Part shown: positions 61,333 through 64,000 of the stretch, one piece after another
Position numbering within the stretch: position 1 is the stretch's first letter
Layout of the letters: each line of letters begins with the position of its first letter
From: Salinimicrobium sediminilitoris
GTDB lineage: Bacteria; Bacteroidota; Bacteroidia; Flavobacteriales; Flavobacteriaceae
Assembly (NCBI RefSeq): GCF_020866905.1
Contig: NZ_JAIVCC010000009.1
Span: forward strand, 62,001 to 126,000
Direction: 5' to 3'
DNA length: 64,000 nucleotides
The notes under the pieces: generated by a model
Databases searched by the model: none
What the model saw: the letters and a program-made list of their open reading frames with translations, nothing else
What the model was told of the DNA's origin: nothing
Made by a program: the position numbers and the translations under genes

Positions 61333-63624
61333 TTAATTATTTTTCTTGAACAGGCCTTTTATCTTTTTAAACAAACCTTTCTTTTCCTCTTTTTGAGCCT
61401 TACGCGGCTTGTCTGATTTTGTAAATAGTCGCTCCAGGAAGTTATCTCGTTTTTCGGGTTCACAGTTGAGCATCATTTGAACAGTAGAAGATGGTGTTCC
61501 GAACTTTGCCTGGGTTATTTGATTAAACTGGGGATCTGCATTCATTTTCTGCATTAGAAGGGCGAAGGCCGGTAGAGCAGAGTTTGCACCTTGTCCCACA
61601 TAGGTAGAAGGGAAGCCAATACGGGCGTCATCTGTTCCTGCCCAGGTCACCGATACCAGTTCGGGAGTAATGCCAACAAACCACCCATCCCTGTTGTTTT
61701 GGGTGGTTCCTGTCTTTCCTGCGATGTCATTAGGTAAATTGTATTTGTACCTCAATCGTGAAGCTGTTCCCTCGTTTACAGTACCTTTCATCATCTCTAT
61801 CATGACTTCCCGTGTAGTGTTGGAAAAAGCAGCCCGGGGAGCAACTTGTGGCTCAAAACTGGCAATCACATTTCCATATTTATCCTCGATTTTGGTGAGG
61901 TAGTAAGGTTTCACAGGTTTTCCCCGGTTCACATAACTTGAAAAAGAGCTGGCAAGTTCGGCTACATTCATTTCAGCCGTTCCCAGGGCAATAGAAGGGT
62001 AGGCGGGAAGATCTTTTGGGAACATCATCTTTTTAGCCTGGGAAAGTACATTTCCCAGCCCTACATCAAAAAGGACTTTTACTGCTATAGTATTAACCGA
62101 TTGTGCCAAAGCTGTGGCCATGGGATAATTCATGTAAGGATCTTCTTCCTCACTTCCCGAATTGGAAGGGGTCCATCCACCTTCATAAGTTACCTCACGA
62201 ATGGAATAATAAGTACAGGGGTCAATTCCCGCTTCAACTGCTGCTGTGTAGACCACAGGTTTAAATGTAGAACCAATTTGCCTTCGGCTTTGGGTAACAT
62301 GATCATATTTAAAATATTCATGGTTTATTCCTCCCACCCAACTTTTCACAGCTCCGGTTGTAGGTTCCATATTGACCATACCCATGTTCAGGAACTTCAT
62401 ATAATGCTGAAGGCTGTCGGCAATACTGGCCGAAATCAACTTTTTTTGTCCCCAGTCAAAGAGTTCCATATCGGTTTTGCGGTGAAGGGAGTCGAGTATT
62501 TTCTCTTTGCTCCAACCGGCATCGGCCAGGCTTTTGTATTGTTTGCTCTTCTGCAGTGCTTCCTCAAGGAGTTCCTTCCGTTTCCAGGGTGCATTTTTTC
62601 CGTAGGCTTTTTCAAATTGATTTTGAAGGGTAGCCATATGTTCCTGCATGGCTTCTTCAGCAAGAACCTGCATTTCATAATCTATTGTAGTATGAAGCTG
62701 AAGTCCATCCCTATAGAGGTTGTATGGTTCTCCATTTTCTTTTATGAGGGTATCCAAAATATTCGCCACATCCTTCTTTAGCTGGCTGCGGAAGTAAGGT
62801 GCGACTCCGCCATTATTACTAAAATACTGGTAGTTGAGGTCCAGTGGCTTGACTCTTGCCTTTACGTATTCTTCTGAAGGCAAATAGCCATACTTGTTCA
62901 TTTGTGAAAGGACAACATTCCTTCTTTCCAGGCTGCGTTTGGGGAAAAGTCGGGGGTTGTAGTAATGAGAAGCTTTTAAAGAACCTACCAAAGTAGCAGC
63001 TTCTTCCAGCTCAAGTTCTTTGGTGCCGGTATTAAAAAATTTCATGGCAGCACTCTCGATTCCGTAGGTATTATCACTAAAAGGAACGGTGTTAAAGTAA
63101 AGTCCAATGATCTCCTCCTTGGTATAGATATCCTCAAGGCGTTCGGCAATTATTGCTTCCCTTACCTTGTTCACCACTATACTTAAGTGTCCATAATCAT
63201 TCCTTCCAAAAAGATTTTTTGCAAGCTGCAGAGTAATGGTACTACCACCTCCCGACGATTTATCTCCCATAAGAATGGTCTTAAAAAATACGCGGAGAAG
63301 ACTGCGGTTATCAATACCTGTGTGTTCATAGAACCTCACATCCTCGGTAGCAACAAGGGCATCAATTAGATGTTGAGGTAATTCCTCGTAGAGCACAGGT
63401 TGCCTGTCAAAAATGTAATATTTCCCTATTAATTTCCCTTCAGAAGAAAAAACCTCGGTAGCTTCATTTTGTTTAAGGTCCTTTAGTTCCTGGGTGCTGG
63501 GAACTTTTCCCCACCAACCCCAGTATATGCTCAGGAAAAAGAATCCGAATACAAGAAAAAGTCCTAATAACGAACTTAACACCCATTTTTTGACAGGCGT
63601 CAATTTCACATTTTTAAATTTCAT
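61333..63624 (-). CDS. Class A penicillin-binding protein (PBP1A type)
   Basis: A 763-residue bifunctional enzyme. One N-terminal membrane helix (about 12-35) leads to the GT51 glycosyltransferase domain (LVATEDVRFYEHTGIDNRSLLR, GGSTITLQLAKNLFGR and the EAIIAERLEDIYTKEEIIGLYFNTVPF region). After a linker comes the transpeptidase domain with the active Ser in IGSTFKPVVY (SxxK), SVNTIA (SxN), and GKTGTTQNNRDGWFVG (KTG). It polymerises and crosslinks peptidoglycan in the periplasm. The charged tail (KSDKPRKAQKEEKKGLFKKIKGLFKK) is Lys-rich. Confidence 0.95.
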   Translation of the reverse strand: MKFKNVKLTPVKKWVLSSLLGLFLVFGFFFLSIYWGWWGKVPSTQELKDLKQNEATEVFSSEGKLIGKYYIFDRQPVLYEELPQHLIDALVATEDVRFYEHTGIDNRSLLRVFFKTILMGDKSSGGGSTITLQLAKNLFGRNDYGHLSIVVNKVREAIIAERLEDIYTKEEIIGLYFNTVPFSDNTYGIESAAMKFFNTGTKELELEEAATLVGSLKASHYYNPRLFPKRSLERRNVVLSQMNKYGYLPSEEYVKARVKPLDLNYQYFSNNGGVAPYFRSQLKKDVANILDTLIKENGEPYNLYRDGLQLHTTIDYEMQVLAEEAMQEHMATLQNQFEKAYGKNAPWKRKELLEEALQKSKQYKSLADAGWSKEKILDSLHRKTDMELFDWGQKKLISASIADSLQHYMKFLNMGMVNMEPTTGAVKSWVGGINHEYFKYDHVTQSRRQIGSTFKPVVYTAAVEAGIDPCTYYSIREVTYEGGWTPSNSGSEEEDPYMNYPMATALAQSVNTIAVKVLFDVGLGNVLSQAKKMMFPKDLPAYPSIALGTAEMNVAELASSFSSYVNRGKPVKPYYLTKIEDKYGNVIASFEPQVAPRAAFSNTTREVMIEMMKGTVNEGTASRLRYKYNLPNDIAGKTGTTQNNRDGWFVGITPELVSVTWAGTDDARIGFPSTYVGQGANSALPAFALLMQKMNADPQFNQITQAKFGTPSSTVQMMLNCEPEKRDNFLERLFTKSDKPRKAQKEEKKGLFKKIKGLFKKNN

Positions 63625-63779
63625 AGATTAAGTGTCTGTCAAATAAACGAAGACTTACAAAAATAATTCCGAATGTTTAAAAAACTTTAGGATTTGGAAT
63701 TTCCCAAAACCCTGCTAATGTTTTAAAAGGAAAGTTTAAATCATTTTTGCTGCGGGAGAAATTTTATAATTTTAAAGAA

Positions 63780-64000
63780 ATGAAGAGAATAGGCCATAAT
63801 AAAACAGTGATTCTCATTACATCGGGGCTTTTACTCTTTGCAGCAGGGTTCCTTTTTACATTTAAAGGGGAAGCTGAAAGGTATCGTTCGGGAATCTCCA
63901 CTGCAGTCAAAGTTGAAGAAACCTGGAAATTACCCTCCCTCCTGAAAGAAGTCTCGGGAATTGCTTTTTTGGAACCCGGAAAAATCGCCTGCGTACAGGA
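63780..64000 (+). CDS. SdiA-regulated-domain (esterase-like beta-propeller) protein, 5' part
   Basis: The frame opens with ATG at 63780 and runs off the window. The first 73 residues have an N-terminal signal or membrane segment (VILITSGLLLFAAGFLFTF). Next are VEETWKLPSLLKEVSGIAFLEPGKIACVQ, the start of the SdiA-regulated beta-propeller family (usual wording LP..L.EISGLAW...G.LACVQDE). The function is unknown; the family has been proposed to bind calcium or be an esterase-like fold. The 3' end lies beyond the window. Confidence 0.75.
   Translation, partial: MKRIGHNKTVILITSGLLLFAAGFLFTFKGEAERYRSGISTAVKVEETWKLPSLLKEVSGIAFLEPGKIACVQ

Noticed and set aside
62101-62781. 226-codon plus-strand frame opposite the penicillin-binding protein
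   Set aside because: Antisense shadow of a gene with complete transglycosylase and transpeptidase motifs.

Overview
The window reads as chromosomal DNA of a marine-type Flavobacteriaceae bacterium (Bacteroidota). Support comes from the AT-rich sequence, weak or absent Shine-Dalgarno sites, promoters of the TTTG...TAnnTTTG type, the fused hisNB and hisIE genes, a flavobacterial sucD-fabG-vWA-prohibitin-his gene order, and families such as DUF6150, thrombospondin type-3 lipoproteins and Bacteroidota-type tyrosine integrases. No rRNA or tRNA gene and no CRISPR array was seen.

Positions 1 to about 15.85 kb look like a mobile or defence-type genomic island. It starts inside a type I restriction gene (hsdR 3' part) followed by a SprT/YgjP-like metallopeptidase, a decayed copy of that peptidase's 3' end, a frameshifted PD-(D/E)XK nuclease overlapping an EEP-fold nuclease, and an opposite-strand pair (abortive-infection-like protein plus a HEPN-type protein with RX4H). 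Then come a calcium-binding-repeat lipoprotein, a serine recombinase, a membrane zinc-finger/SH3 protein with a DUF6150 neighbour, a run of small unknown genes (one with another RX4H motif), a pair of operator-like palindromes in front of a tiny broken gene, and a 496-residue tyrosine integrase. A 13-bp perfect inverted repeat lies between the integrase and sucD, where the conserved chromosome resumes.

From 15.9 kb to 64 kb the content is core metabolism and housekeeping. sucD, fabG, a von Willebrand membrane protein and a prohibitin homologue precede a complete histidine operon (hisG D C B H A F IE). That operon has its own promoter, a short leader peptide with five His codons and an intrinsic terminator, which together form a classical attenuator. 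The spacers inside the operon are filled with degenerate word-like repeats. Next are clpC and gyrA (divergent), a TPR protein, an NlpC/P60 protein whose catalytic Cys is Ala, a thiolase, a PgpH-like c-di-AMP phosphodiesterase, a GreA/B-like factor, an aldehyde dehydrogenase, Nudix and thioesterase genes, two membrane proteins including MscS, galE, a DEAD-box RNA helicase, SDR, alpha/beta hydrolase and DJ-1 genes, a FUSC transporter, cysE-cysM, a Crp/Fnr regulator, an SF2 helicase, a class A penicillin-binding protein, and the start of an SdiA-regulated-type beta-propeller gene.

Several items are easily missed: the hisL leader peptide, a 47-residue YqaE/Pmp3 gene on the minus strand near 48.2 kb, a 34-residue lysine/glutamine-rich peptide gene near 56.0 kb, three related long inverted-repeat elements immediately 3' of fabG, galE and cysM, and a recurrent 17-bp palindrome CAAAAATGNCATTTTTG. 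Functions are assigned from motifs read by eye; no database search was possible.
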